From the NCBI GenBank assembly GCA_964436825.1, contig CAYTEO010000006.1, positions 1 to 64,000 of the forward strand: a stretch of DNA of 64,000 bases, given 5' to 3'. Each line of letters starts with the position of its first letter. The stretch's first letter is position 1. Below are positions 36,124 to 44,957 of the stretch, piece after piece. The notes under the pieces are model-generated. The model ran no database searches. It was not told the DNA's origin and was given only the letters and a program-made list of their open reading frames with translations. The stretch is from CAYTEO01 sp964436825. Lineage in GTDB: Bacteria > Krumholzibacteriota > Krumholzibacteriia > LZORAL124-64-63. The translations under genes were made by a program, and so were the position numbers.

Positions 36124-36944
36124 CCCAGCCCACCTGGGACTGGCTCGTCCCGCCCGAGGAGGCCGCTGCGCGTGCCGCCGCCTTCGTCCGCGACGTCATC
36201 GAGGGGGCGGGCGCCGCCGGGGTCGTCGTCGGCCTGTCCGGCGGGATCGACTCCGCCGTCGCCGCCGCCCTGGCGGTCCGGGGCCTGGGACCGGACCGGG
36301 TCCTGGGCGTCCTGCTGCCCTACCGGACCAGCAGTGCCTCCTCGCAGACCGATGCCCGGGCCGTCGCCGAGCGGCTCGGCATCGCGGTGGAACAGAGGGA
36401 GATCACCGCCTACGCCGACCCGTTGCTGGCGGACATCCCGCAGGACGCCCTGGTCCGCCGCGGCAACGTCATGGCGCGCTGCCGGATGATCGTTCTGTAC
36501 GACCTGTCGGCCCGCGACGGGCGCCTGGTCCTGGGGACGGGCAACCGGACCGAGACCCTGCTGGGCTACGCCACCCTCCACGGCGATGCCGCCTACGGCC
36601 TCAATCCCCTCGGCTACCTCTACAAGGCCGAGGTCCGCGCCCTGGCCCGCCACCTGGAGCTGCCGGAGGAGGTCATCGTCAAGCCGCCCACGGCCGACCT
36701 GTGGGCCGGCCAGACCGACGAGCAGGAGCTGGGGGTCAGCTACGACGACGCCGACCGGATCCTGCACTACCTTGTGGACGAGGGGCTGGGGGTGCGCCAG
36801 ATCGTGGCCCTCGGGTTCCCCCCGGAGCAGGTGGAAGGGATCCTGGCGCGTGTCCGCCGGCAGGCGTTCAAGTGGCGGCCGGTGCCGATCTGCGAGTTCC
36901 CTGGTCGTCCGCTGCCCGATCCCGCGACCCTGGGGCAGGAATGA
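36120..36944 (+). CDS. nadE: NAD+ synthase, ammonia-type
   Basis: 274-aa enzyme that amidates nicotinic-acid adenine dinucleotide to NAD+. The ATP-pyrophosphatase P-loop GLSGGIDSA lies near 38-46. LGTGNRTETLLGY and the KPPTADLWAGQTDE stretch are the conserved NaAD and ATP sites. There is no N-terminal nitrilase glutaminase domain, so ammonia or a separate glutaminase must supply nitrogen. It overlaps ltaE upstream and rsmI downstream, each by 4 bp. Confidence 0.95.
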   Translation: MTQPTWDWLVPPEEAAARAAAFVRDVIEGAGAAGVVVGLSGGIDSAVAAALAVRGLGPDRVLGVLLPYRTSSASSQTDARAVAERLGIAVEQREITAYADPLLADIPQDALVRRGNVMARCRMIVLYDLSARDGRLVLGTGNRTETLLGYATLHGDAAYGLNPLGYLYKAEVRALARHLELPEEVIVKPPTADLWAGQTDEQELGVSYDDADRILHYLVDEGLGVRQIVALGFPPEQVEGILARVRRQAFKWRPVPICEFPGRPLPDPATLGQE

Positions 36945-37666
36945 GGACGACCCTCGAGCTACCGGAGATCGACCTGCCGCCCGGGGCCTGCCTGTTCGTG
37001 GCGACCCCCATCGGGCACCTGGCCGACGTCTCGCTGCGGGCGCTGGCCGTCCTGGCCGCTGTCGACGTCGTCTACGCCGAGGACACCCGGCGGACGCGGC
37101 GCCTGCTGGCCGCCTACGGCCTGCACGCCCGGCTCGAGCCGTACCACGACCACAACAAGGAGCGGGTCGCACCGCGGATCGTCGAGCGGCTGCGCCGGGG
37201 GGAGCGGGCGGCCGTCGTCAGCGATGCCGGCACGCCCGCGGTCGCCGATCCCGGGTACGTGCTGATCCGCCACTTGACGGAGGCCGGCCTGTCGTGGAGC
37301 GTCGTGCCGGGACCTTCGAGCGTCCTGGCCGCCCTGGTCCTGTCCGGCCTGCCGACCGATCGCTTCCTCTTCGCCGGCTTTCCGCCGCGCCGGGGGGGAC
37401 GACTGCGGACCTTCCTGCAGGAGGTGCTGGCCGCCCCGGTGACGGTCGTCCTGCTGGAGTCGTGCCACCGGCTCGTCAAGACGGTCACGGCGGTGGGGGA
37501 ACTGGACCCGGGGCGGGAACTGGCGGTGGTGCGGGAGATCAGCAAGGTCCACGAGGAGGTCCTGCGCGGGACGGCGGCGGACCTGCTGCCCCGGCTGACC
37601 GGTCCGCGCCTGAAGGGAGAGGTCGTCCTCGTCCTGCGGGGCGCGGCGCGGCGGGAGGAGGAGTGA
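36941..37666 (+). CDS. rsmI: 16S rRNA (cytidine-1402 2'-O)-methyltransferase RsmI
   Basis: 241-aa SAM-dependent tetrapyrrole-methylase-fold enzyme that 2'-O-methylates C1402 in the decoding centre. The N-terminal LFVATPIGHLADVSLRAL, the YAEDTRRTRRLL helix and SDAGTPAVADPG are family signatures; VPGPSSVLAALVLSGLPT follows. It lacks the ~40-residue C-terminal extension found in E. coli RsmI. ATG 36941 overlaps the nadE stop; its stop (TGATG) overlaps the next start by one base. Confidence 0.95.
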   Translation: MRTTLELPEIDLPPGACLFVATPIGHLADVSLRALAVLAAVDVVYAEDTRRTRRLLAAYGLHARLEPYHDHNKERVAPRIVERLRRGERAAVVSDAGTPAVADPGYVLIRHLTEAGLSWSVVPGPSSVLAALVLSGLPTDRFLFAGFPPRRGGRLRTFLQEVLAAPVTVVLLESCHRLVKTVTAVGELDPGRELAVVREISKVHEEVLRGTAADLLPRLTGPRLKGEVVLVLRGAARREEE

Positions 37667-38280
37667 TGGCGACGGATTGGAAGGAACAGGGACGCCGCCT
37701 GGCCCGGCCGCTGGTGCTGGTGCTGGACCGCCTGGGGGTGACTCCCGACGTCGTGACGGTTACAGGGCTGCTGCTGTCGCTCTGGGCGGGGTGGATCGTG
37801 GCCCGCGGCTCGCTGGCCACCGGCGCGCTCGTCCTGGCGGTCGGCTCGCTCCTGGACATGCTCGACGGCGGGCTGGCGCGGCTGCAGGGGCGCAGCTCTC
37901 CCCGGGGCGCCTTTCTCGACTCCAACGTCGATCGCCTCAGCGAGGCGGCCGTCTACACCGGCCTGGCCTGGTTCTTCCTGACCGACGGCTCGCCCCACCG
38001 GGCGGCCATCCTCTGGTGCCTGCTGGCCCTGTCCGGCTCGCTGACCACGAGCTACGCCCGGGCCCGGGCCGAGGGGCTGGGCTTCGACTGTCGCGGCGGC
38101 TGGCTGCAGCGGCCCGAGCGGATGATCCTGCTGATCGCCGGCCTGCTGCTCGGCCGGACGATCCTGGTGCCGCTGCTGGCCGTGCTGGCGGCGGCGACCC
38201 TGGCGACGACGGTCCAGCGGATCGTGAAGACTGCCCGGACGATGGGCCGGGCCCCTCGGGACGGCGGCGATGACGGGTGA
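37666..38280 (+). CDS. CDP-alcohol phosphatidyltransferase family protein
   Basis: 204-aa membrane enzyme with about six helices. The catalytic CDP-AP motif is complete: DMLDGGLAR, then GAFLDSNVDR, matching DG-x2-AR-x8-G-x3-D-x3-D in the second helix. Family members make phosphatidylglycerol-P, phosphatidylserine, or phosphatidylinositol-type lipids. The missing length and the GGWLQRPERMILL helix resemble the archaeal/actinobacterial inositol-phosphate or glycerol-phosphate group, but the acceptor cannot be assigned. It starts one base into the rsmI stop and overlaps tmk by 11 bp. Confidence 0.85.
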   Translation: MATDWKEQGRRLARPLVLVLDRLGVTPDVVTVTGLLLSLWAGWIVARGSLATGALVLAVGSLLDMLDGGLARLQGRSSPRGAFLDSNVDRLSEAAVYTGLAWFFLTDGSPHRAAILWCLLALSGSLTTSYARARAEGLGFDCRGGWLQRPERMILLIAGLLLGRTILVPLLAVLAAATLATTVQRIVKTARTMGRAPRDGGDDG

Positions 38281-38926
38281 ATCGCGCCGCGGCCTGCTGA
38301 TCACCTGCGAGGGGCCGGAGGGGAGCGGCAAGTCGACCCTCATGGCCGCCCTGGCCGATCGCCTGCGCACCCTGGGGCGTGCCCCCCTGCTCGTCCGCGA
38401 ACCGGGCGGGACGGCGACCGGGGAGCGGATCCGGGAGATCCTGCTCGACCCGGACCTGGGCGAGCTGCGCCCCGAGACCGAGCTGCTGCTGCTGGAGGCC
38501 AGCCGGGCCCAGCTCGTCAGGGAGGTCGTCCTGCCCGCCCTGGACGCGGGCAGGATCGTCCTGTGCGACCGCTACGCGGACGCCTCGGTGGCCTACCAGG
38601 CGGGGGGACGCGGTCTGCCCCGCGAGCTGGTGGAGCGGCTCAACGCCTTCGCCGTCGACGGGGCCGTTCCCGACCTGACCCTGCTGCTGTCGCTCCCGCC
38701 TGCCGAGGGGCTGTCGCGGGTGGCGGCCCGGGCGGCGGGGCAGGACCGCCTGGAGCGGGAGCGGCTCGCCTTCCACGAGCGGGTCGCGGCCGCCTACCGG
38801 GAGCTGGCGTCCCGGGAACCGGGGCGGATCCGGGTGCTCGACGCCTCGCGATCCCCGGCGGCCGTCCTGGAGGACGCGGTGGCGGAGCTCCGGAGCCTGG
38901 AACACGATTTGCTTGCGGGGTTATGA
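38270..38926 (+). CDS. tmk: Thymidylate kinase
   Basis: 218 aa. It phosphorylates dTMP to dTDP for DNA synthesis. P-loop ITCEGPEGSGKST (near 11-23), LVREPGGTATGERIR and the DRYADASVAYQAGGRG segment are the family motifs; the lid region contains ERERLAFHERV. It overlaps the CDP-alcohol phosphatidyltransferase gene by 11 bp and is the last of the coupled ltaE-nadE-rsmI-tmk run. There is no holB next to it, unlike in many genomes. Confidence 0.95.
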   Translation: MTGESRRGLLITCEGPEGSGKSTLMAALADRLRTLGRAPLLVREPGGTATGERIREILLDPDLGELRPETELLLLEASRAQLVREVVLPALDAGRIVLCDRYADASVAYQAGGRGLPRELVERLNAFAVDGAVPDLTLLLSLPPAEGLSRVAARAAGQDRLERERLAFHERVAAAYRELASREPGRIRVLDASRSPAAVLEDAVAELRSLEHDLLAGL

Positions 38927-38994
38927 ACCTCGTCCGATGTTGTCGCGAGGCGGCCACCGGCCGCCGGAACCCTGCAGAACGGAAAGAAGGGACC

Positions 38995-40668
38995 ATGCGT
39001 CTTCTGCCCGGGGCGCCGCTGCAGCGCCGCCAACTGATCGCCGCGGTCCTGGCGGCCGCCGTGCTCCTGTCCTCCTTCGTCGCCCTCGCCCAGGCTCCGG
39101 CCACGCAGGCGGGAACACCGCGCCAGCGGATGCTCGAGGACATGCGGATCCTCGGCAGCGTCTTCGAGCGGGTCTACTACAACTACATCGATCCCCTGAG
39201 CGCCGACTCCCTGCTGGACGCCGGCATCGCCGGCCTGCTCCAGATCCTCGACGAGCATTCCCAGTACCTGCCGCCGGTCGCCTACGACGACCTGATGTCC
39301 ACGACCGAGGGGGAGTTCGGCGGGCTGGGCATCCGGATCCTCATCCGGGACCACTACCCGACGGTCGTCTCACCCATCGAGGGGACGCCGGCCTTTCTGA
39401 TGGGGATCCAGGGCGGGGACCAGATCATCGAGATCGAGGGGGAGTCCACCTACGACTTCAGCAGCATGCAGGCGGTCAAGCTGCTGCGCGGCGAGCCTGG
39501 CACCAAGGTGACGATCACGATCAAGCGGGAGGGGCGCGACCCGTTCCCCCTGACGATCACCCGCGACATCATCAAGGTGGAGAGCGTCCCCTACGCCTTC
39601 ATGATGGGCGACGTGGGGTACGTGCGGATCCAGAACTTCGCCCGTACCACGACCAGCGAGCTGAAGGCGAAGCTGGCCGACCTGGAGAAGCAGGGGGCCA
39701 GGGCGCTGATCCTGGACCTGCGCTGGAACCCGGGCGGGCTGCTGGACGCCGCCTGCGGCGTCAGCGAGCTGTTCCTGGACCCCGGCCAGCTCATCGTCTA
39801 CACCAAGGGCCGGATGCGGGACCAGAACCGCTCCTACTACGCCGAGGAGGTCGACGTCGACGCGGCCGACCTGCCGACGATCGTCATGATCAACGGCTCG
39901 TCCGCCTCGGCCAGCGAGATCGTCTCGGCCGCCCTGCAGGATCACGACCGGGGCCTGGTCGTCGGGACGACCTCGTTCGGCAAGGGATCGGTCCAGACCG
40001 TCTTCCCCCTGGACGAGAAGCGGGCCCTCAAGCTGACGACCGCCCGCTACTACACCCCCTCGGGCCGCTCGATCCACAAGCCGCGCCGCCGTGACGGCTC
40101 GCTCATCGAGCCCGCGGCGGTCGACACCGCGGCCGCCGACACCACCCGGCCCGTCTTCCACACCGACGCCGGGCGTGTCGTCTACGGCGGCGGCGGGATC
40201 ACCCCGGACGTCGTCATCACCCAGCCCCTGCTCAACGACTTCCAGGTGGCCCTGGAACGCGACGGCGCCCTGTTCGCCTTCGCCACCCACTGGACGGTCG
40301 ACCACCAGGTGCCGCGCGACGTCACCGTCGACGACGCCATGTGGGACGCCTTCCTCGCGTTCCTGGCCGAGCGCCCGGACTTCCCCGACTACCTGGCCGA
40401 CTTCGACCTCGCCTACAGCGACTCGCTGGTGGCGGCCAACGCGGACTACATCAAGCGGGGAATCCGCCGCGAGCTGATGCGCCGCAACTTCGGGGCACAG
40501 GCGGCCTACCTGGTCAGCACCGAGGAGGACTTCCAGCTCCAGGAGACCCGCCGTCTCCTCGAGCGGGCCACGACGTTGCAGGAGCTGTTCGATCTCGCCG
40601 CCAAGCTCCACGGCGACACTCTCAGCGTCGACCGGCCCCTCGCCGAGGCCCTGACCGCCCTGCACTGA
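38995..40668 (+). CDS. ctp: C-terminal processing peptidase, S41
   Basis: 557 aa with an N-terminal signal/anchor helix (about 11-32). A PDZ domain spans about 103-180 (EGEFGGLGIRI start). The S41 catalytic core has LRWNPGGLLDAA, the serine region GSSASASEI (301-309) and the catalytic lysine Lys330 in SFGKGS. A ~170-residue C-terminal extension is helical and of unknown role. Ctp proteases cut the C-termini of periplasmic or membrane proteins. SD AAGAAGGG before ATG 38995. A perfect terminator hairpin follows at 40695. Confidence 0.93.
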   Translation: MRLLPGAPLQRRQLIAAVLAAAVLLSSFVALAQAPATQAGTPRQRMLEDMRILGSVFERVYYNYIDPLSADSLLDAGIAGLLQILDEHSQYLPPVAYDDLMSTTEGEFGGLGIRILIRDHYPTVVSPIEGTPAFLMGIQGGDQIIEIEGESTYDFSSMQAVKLLRGEPGTKVTITIKREGRDPFPLTITRDIIKVESVPYAFMMGDVGYVRIQNFARTTTSELKAKLADLEKQGARALILDLRWNPGGLLDAACGVSELFLDPGQLIVYTKGRMRDQNRSYYAEEVDVDAADLPTIVMINGSSASASEIVSAALQDHDRGLVVGTTSFGKGSVQTVFPLDEKRALKLTTARYYTPSGRSIHKPRRRDGSLIEPAAVDTAAADTTRPVFHTDAGRVVYGGGGITPDVVITQPLLNDFQVALERDGALFAFATHWTVDHQVPRDVTVDDAMWDAFLAFLAERPDFPDYLADFDLAYSDSLVAANADYIKRGIRRELMRRNFGAQAAYLVSTEEDFQLQETRRLLERATTLQELFDLAAKLHGDTLSVDRPLAEALTALH

Positions 40669-40694
40669 TCCCCGTCGCACGGTGCCGCGACGGA

Positions 40695-40722
40695 GAGCCC
40701 CCTCGCCGGAGCGAGGGGGCTC
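40695..40722 (+). terminator. Perfect hairpin after ctp
   Basis: GAGCCCCCTCGC (40695-40706) pairs fully with GCGAGGGGGCTC (40711-40722) around CGGA; the tail is GTCTCATCC. Confidence 0.65.
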
Positions 40723-40785
40723 GTCTCATCCCACAGCGGCGGACCGGGAGCAGCCCCCGGCCCGGATCACACTCGCGGTGGTGGA

Positions 40786-40852
40786 GACGGAAAGGCCCCC
40801 ATCACCGAACGCCTCGCAAAGCGCGAAGTGAGGGGGTGGGGGCCTTTCCGTC
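40786..40852 (-). terminator. Large hairpin after the Cys/Met PLP-enzyme gene
   Basis: A 16-bp perfect stem (40786-40801 with 40837-40852) with a 35-nt loop that holds a further TCAC/GTGA pairing. It lies just beyond the 3' end of the minus-strand gene at 40870 and, together with the ctp terminator, insulates the convergent genes. Confidence 0.5.
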
Positions 40853-40869
40853 TGCACCTCTGCCGGGGT

Positions 40870-42078
40870 CTAGATCCGGGCCAGGGCCTGCTCCAGGTCC
40901 GCGATGATGTCCTCGGGATCCTCCAGCCCCACCGAGAGCCGGATCATGCCGGGATCGATGTCCGCCACGGCCAGGGCCTGCTCGTCGTAGGTGGAGTGCG
41001 TCATCGACGCCGGATGCTCGATGAGCGTGTCGACGTCGCCGAGGCTGACCGCCAGGGTGCAGAGCCGGACACTGTCCATGACCGTCCGCCCGGCGCCCCG
41101 GCCGCCGCGGACCCGGAAGCTGAGCATCCCGCCGAAGTCGCGCATCTGGCGCGCGGCCAGCGCATGCTGGGGGTGGTCGGGCAGGCCCGGGTAGTCGACA
41201 TGGGGCACCTTGGGATGTTCGGCCAGCCACTGCGCGATGACGCGGGCGTTGGCGCAGTGCCGCTCCATCCGCACCGGCAGGGTCTTCAGGCCGCGGATCA
41301 GCAGCCAGGCGTTGAACGGGGAGATGCAGCCGCCCAGGTCGCGCAGGATCTCGCCGCGGGCCCGGTCGATGAACTCCCGCCCACCGACCAGGATCCCGGC
41401 GATGGTGTCCCCGTGGCCGCCGATGTACTTGGTGGCGCTGTGCAGGACGATGTCGGCCCCCAGGGCCAGCGGGTTCTGCAGGTAGGGCGTGGCGAAGGTG
41501 TTGTCGACGATGACCTGGACGCCGCGCGCGTGGGCCGCTTCCGCCACGGCGGCGATATCGGTGACCCGCAGGGTCGGGTTGGCGGGGGTCTCGAAGAAGA
41601 CGGCCCGGGTCCGCTCGTCGATGGCCCGGGCGACGTTCTCGGGATCGGTCGTGTCCACCTCGGTGACGGAGATTCCCATGCGCGGCAGGGTGTGGCGGAA
41701 CAGCTCGTGGGTGCCGCCGTAGAGGGTGTCGCCCGCCACGATGTTGTCCCCCGACACGCACAGGGCGAGGACGGCCGTCGTCGTGGCGGCCATCCCGCTG
41801 GCCAGGGCCAGGGCGGCCTCGCCACCCTCGGCCGACGCGATCCGCTCCTCCAGGACGGCCTGGGTCGGGTTGCCGATCCGTGTGTAGATATAGGCGTCGT
41901 TCTCGCCGGCGAATGCAGCGGCCCCCTGGTCGGCGCTGGCGAAGGCGAAGGTCGATGTCTGGTGGATGGGAGTGGCGACGGGACGGTTCTCGCGGGGGTG
42001 GTCGGAGGAGAGATCTCCGTGGATGCAGCGGGTGCTGAAACCGGGACGGTGCGCGCCGGGCATGTGGGGATCGGCCAT
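40870..42078 (-). CDS. Cys/Met metabolism PLP enzyme (cystathionine gamma-synthase/lyase type)
   Basis: 402-aa fold-type I PLP enzyme. The N-terminal FSTRCIHGD and TPIHQTSTFAF, the YTRIGNPTQ motif and the PLP lysine in SATKYIGGHGD are clear. The loop that carries the catalytic Cys of true methionine gamma-lyases reads YGGT instead of YGCT, so cystathionine gamma-synthase, gamma-lyase or O-succinyl/O-acetylhomoserine sulfhydrylase is more likely. The sequence alone does not settle which. ATG 42078 is preferred because it leaves six bases after GGGAG; ATG 42081 is adjacent. It is divergent from the ABC operon. The gap holds an inverted pair TTGCA/TGCAA (42107-42130) that might be an operator. 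Confidence 0.88.
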   Translation of the reverse strand: MADPHMPGAHRPGFSTRCIHGDLSSDHPRENRPVATPIHQTSTFAFASADQGAAAFAGENDAYIYTRIGNPTQAVLEERIASAEGGEAALALASGMAATTTAVLALCVSGDNIVAGDTLYGGTHELFRHTLPRMGISVTEVDTTDPENVARAIDERTRAVFFETPANPTLRVTDIAAVAEAAHARGVQVIVDNTFATPYLQNPLALGADIVLHSATKYIGGHGDTIAGILVGGREFIDRARGEILRDLGGCISPFNAWLLIRGLKTLPVRMERHCANARVIAQWLAEHPKVPHVDYPGLPDHPQHALAARQMRDFGGMLSFRVRGGRGAGRTVMDSVRLCTLAVSLGDVDTLIEHPASMTHSTYDEQALAVADIDPGMIRLSVGLEDPEDIIADLEQALARI

Positions 42079-42205
42079 CATCTGCTCCCTTGCTCGAGAC
42101 CGGTCTTGCAGTCCATGGGCGGTGTGCAACAATGGCGACCGATCCTCGTATGGCAGCGGGAGCCCCCGCCGGGGCGGCCGCCATCGCTGACCACCGGAGA
42201 TCATA

Positions 42206-43168
42206 ATGGCCGGTACCACGGGCAATGTCAAAGCGCAGCAGGAAGGGATCGTCGTCTCCGGCCTGTCGTTCGCCTACGGGCGGACGCCGGTCCTGCGAGA
42301 CGTCACCTTTCGCCTGCGCCCGTGCGCCGTCGGCCTGCTGGGGCCCAACGGGTCGGGCAAGACGACCCTGCTGCGCGCCCTGCTGGGCCACCTTCCCCTG
42401 CCGCCGGGGAGGGTGACCGTCCTGGGACACGACATGGCCCGCCGCGGCCGGGAGGCGCGCCGCCGGCTGGGCTGGATGCCCGAGCGGGGGGGGATCCTGC
42501 CCCACTTCAGTGGCGTCGGCATGGTGGCCTACCTGGGGGAGCTGGCCGGGATGGCGCCCACCGACGCCCTCCAGCGGGCCCACGAGGTGCTGAACTTCGT
42601 CGGCCTGGACGACGAGCGCTACCGTCCGGCCGAGACCTACAGCCAGGGGATGCGCCAGCGGCTGAAGCTGGCCCAGGCCCTGGTCCACGATCCCGCCTGG
42701 CTGCTGCTGGACGAACCGACCAGCGGCCTGGATCCCCGCGGCCGGGTCGTCCTGCTGCGGCTGGTCCGCGAGCTGGCCGCCGAGCACGGCCTGGGGATCA
42801 TCCTCTCGACCCACCTGCTGGCCGACGTGCGCAGCGTCTGCGACGAGATCCTCGTCCTGCGCGAGGGGCGGCTGCTGGCCCACCAGCCCGTCCGCTCCCT
42901 CGCGGACGACGGCCCGCGGACCCTGGTGGTGGAGGGCTTCGGTGACGAGGCCGCGTTCCTGCAACGCCTGGCGGCGGCGGGAGCGACCGTCCGGCCGCGG
43001 CGGCGCGGCTGGGAGGTCACCCTGGAAGGGGCCGATCCCGCGGCGACGGTCCTGGCGGCGGCCGCCGGGGCGGATTTCGCACTGCGCCGGCTCGTCCCGC
43101 GGACCGCCAGCCTGGAGGACCGCTTCTTCGCGCTCGTGGGGGAGGAAGTGGCGGGGGAGGTCTCCTGA
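42206..43168 (+). CDS. ABC transporter ATP-binding protein, first of two
   Basis: 320 aa. Walker A GPNGSGKTT (near 46-54), the signature SQGMRQRLKLAQAL and Walker B WLLLDEPTSGLDP are all intact. The C-terminal ~100 residues form a small regulatory domain typical of ATPases for ABC-2 permeases (NosF/CcmA-like). It should energise the permease directly downstream, with which it shares a stop/start overlap. ATG 42206 follows GGAGATC. The transported substrate is unknown. Confidence 0.9.
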   Translation: MAGTTGNVKAQQEGIVVSGLSFAYGRTPVLRDVTFRLRPCAVGLLGPNGSGKTTLLRALLGHLPLPPGRVTVLGHDMARRGREARRRLGWMPERGGILPHFSGVGMVAYLGELAGMAPTDALQRAHEVLNFVGLDDERYRPAETYSQGMRQRLKLAQALVHDPAWLLLDEPTSGLDPRGRVVLLRLVRELAAEHGLGIILSTHLLADVRSVCDEILVLREGRLLAHQPVRSLADDGPRTLVVEGFGDEAAFLQRLAAAGATVRPRRRGWEVTLEGADPAATVLAAAAGADFALRRLVPRTASLEDRFFALVGEEVAGEVS

Positions 43169-44019
43169 TGCCCGTGGCGCCCCGGGGATACCGGCGCTGG
43201 GAGCCGTCCGGCCGGGCGGCCCGGCCGGCCTGGCTGGTCATCGCCGCGCGGGGGATCCGCTTCCCCCTGCGCCGGCGCGGTTTCCTGCAGCTGCTGCTGG
43301 CGGCCTGGGTCCCGGCCATCGTCAAGGGCGGGATCCTCTACTTCGCCTGGCAGATGGGCAACACGGCGCAACTGCTGGGCGGGAGCTGGACCGCCGTGAC
43401 CCCGGCGGGCTTCCTGGAGTTCCTGCGCCACCAGACGCCGTTCGTGCTGGTCGTCCTGGCCCTGGTCGGCGCCGGCGCCGTCTGCGACGACCGACGGGAC
43501 AACGGGCTGGCCCTCTATCTCTCCCGCCCGCTGGGCGTCTGGACCTACGTGGCGGGCAAGGCCGCCATCATCCTCTGCTACTACCTGCTGATCACCCTGC
43601 TGCCGGTCCTCGCGCTGTCGGTGTTCGGCTACCTGGTCACCAGCGGCGGGACGGGCCTGTCGCTGCTGCTGGAGGTCCCCGCCCGGGCGACCGCCTACTG
43701 CCTGGTCAGCGGCGTCAGCCTGGCGCTGGTCGTGCTGGCCCTGTCGGCCGCCGGGCGCCGGCGGGCCCTGGTGATGATCGCCTGGGGGCTGCTCATCGTC
43801 GGCAGCAAGCTGCTGGGCCAGATCCTGGGTGCCCTGCGGCCGGGGCTGCGGATCATCGACGTCATGGAACGCTACCTGGACGTGGGGGCCCTGCTGCTGG
43901 ACGGCCGCCCGACGCCGGCCGTCCCGGCGGCGGCCAGCCTCGCCGTCGTCCTGCTGCTGACGGCGGGGGCGGTGCTGGTCCTGCGCCGGCGGGTCCGCCC
44001 GGTGGAGGTCGTCTCGTGA
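43168..44019 (+). CDS. ABC-2-type permease, first of two
   Basis: 283 aa with about six transmembrane helices and no solute-binding motif. Segments such as VCDDRRDNGLALYLSRPLG and GKAAIILCYYLLITLLPVL are typical of ABC-2 membrane subunits of the NosY/YhaP kind, where 'opens with a loop on degraded or displayed repeat use' signals are common. It overlaps the ATPase gene before it by 1 bp and the second ATPase after it (GTGA). Export of a lipid, drug or peptide is the usual role; the substrate is not predictable. Confidence 0.8.
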   Translation: MPVAPRGYRRWEPSGRAARPAWLVIAARGIRFPLRRRGFLQLLLAAWVPAIVKGGILYFAWQMGNTAQLLGGSWTAVTPAGFLEFLRHQTPFVLVVLALVGAGAVCDDRRDNGLALYLSRPLGVWTYVAGKAAIILCYYLLITLLPVLALSVFGYLVTSGGTGLSLLLEVPARATAYCLVSGVSLALVVLALSAAGRRRALVMIAWGLLIVGSKLLGQILGALRPGLRIIDVMERYLDVGALLLDGRPTPAVPAAASLAVVLLLTAGAVLVLRRRVRPVEVVS

Positions 44020-44957
44020 GCGGCCCGGCCACGCCCCTGCTGGAGGCCCGCCGGGTCTGCAAGTGGTTCGGCGAGGTCATCGCCGTCAACGACGTCTCCC
44101 TTTCCCTCGGTCCGGGGGTGACGGGCCTGCTGGGACTCAACGGCGCCGGCAAGACGACTCTCTTCAAGCTGCTGGCGGGGCTGATCGTCCCGAGCCAGGG
44201 CGAGATCCTGATCGCTGGCCGGCAGTTGCGGCGCGAGGTGGGGCTGTTCCGCGAGGTGGGGTTCTGTCCCGAGAGCGACGCCCTGTTCGACTGGCTGACC
44301 GCACGCGAGTTCCTGGAGCTGATGAACCGCCTGCTGGGCTTCGCGGCGACCGAGTGTCGCCGGCGGGCCGACGAGGCGCTGGCCCTGGTCCGCCTCCAAC
44401 AGGCGGCGGACCGCCGGATTGGCGGGTTCTCCAAGGGGATGCGCCAGAAGCTGAAGATGGCCCAGGCCCTGGCCCACGACCCGCGGATCGTCTTCCTGGA
44501 CGAGCCGCTCAACGGGATGGATCCGGTCTCCCGCCGGGAGATCATCGACTTGGTGCGCGGGCTCGGCGAGCAGGGTCGCTGCGTCGTCGTCTCCAGCCAC
44601 GTGCTGCCCGAGGTCGAGAGCATGACCGAGCGGATCGTCCTGATCCACCGCGGCAGGGTCGTCGCCAGCGGGGACGTCGCCGAGATCCGCGAGGCGATCC
44701 ACGACCGTCCCACCGTCGTGGCGATCAGCACGCCGGAGCCGCGTCGCTGGGCCTCCCTGCTGGCCGGGCGCGACGAGGTCGTCGGCGTCGAGCTGGACCC
44801 CGAAGGCAGGGTCGTCGCCCGGACGGAACACGCGGCGGAGTTCTACCGCTCCCTGCCGCGCCTGGCCGTGTCGGAGGGGCTGCCGGTCACGGCGGTCGAG
44901 ACGCTGGACGACAGCCTGCAGGCCGTCTTCGACTACCTCGTGGGAGGGACCTCATGA
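44016..44957 (+). CDS. ABC transporter ATP-binding protein, second of two
   Basis: 313 aa. Walker A LNGAGKTT, signature FSKGMRQKLKMAQAL and Walker B IVFLDEPLNGMDP are intact. The C-terminal region (from about 225) is the ABC-2 ATPase accessory domain. It is a divergent relative of the first ATPase, so the pair could form a heterodimer. GTG 44016 overlaps the stop of the permease upstream, and its own stop overlaps the second permease start (ATGA). Confidence 0.9.
   Translation: MSGPATPLLEARRVCKWFGEVIAVNDVSLSLGPGVTGLLGLNGAGKTTLFKLLAGLIVPSQGEILIAGRQLRREVGLFREVGFCPESDALFDWLTAREFLELMNRLLGFAATECRRRADEALALVRLQQAADRRIGGFSKGMRQKLKMAQALAHDPRIVFLDEPLNGMDPVSRREIIDLVRGLGEQGRCVVVSSHVLPEVESMTERIVLIHRGRVVASGDVAEIREAIHDRPTVVAISTPEPRRWASLLAGRDEVVGVELDPEGRVVARTEHAAEFYRSLPRLAVSEGLPVTAVETLDDSLQAVFDYLVGGTS

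Noticed and set aside
40870..42078. Methionine gamma-lyase as the specific call
   Set aside because: The Cys of the YGCT loop is Gly here (YGGT), so only the broader Cys/Met PLP family is reported.
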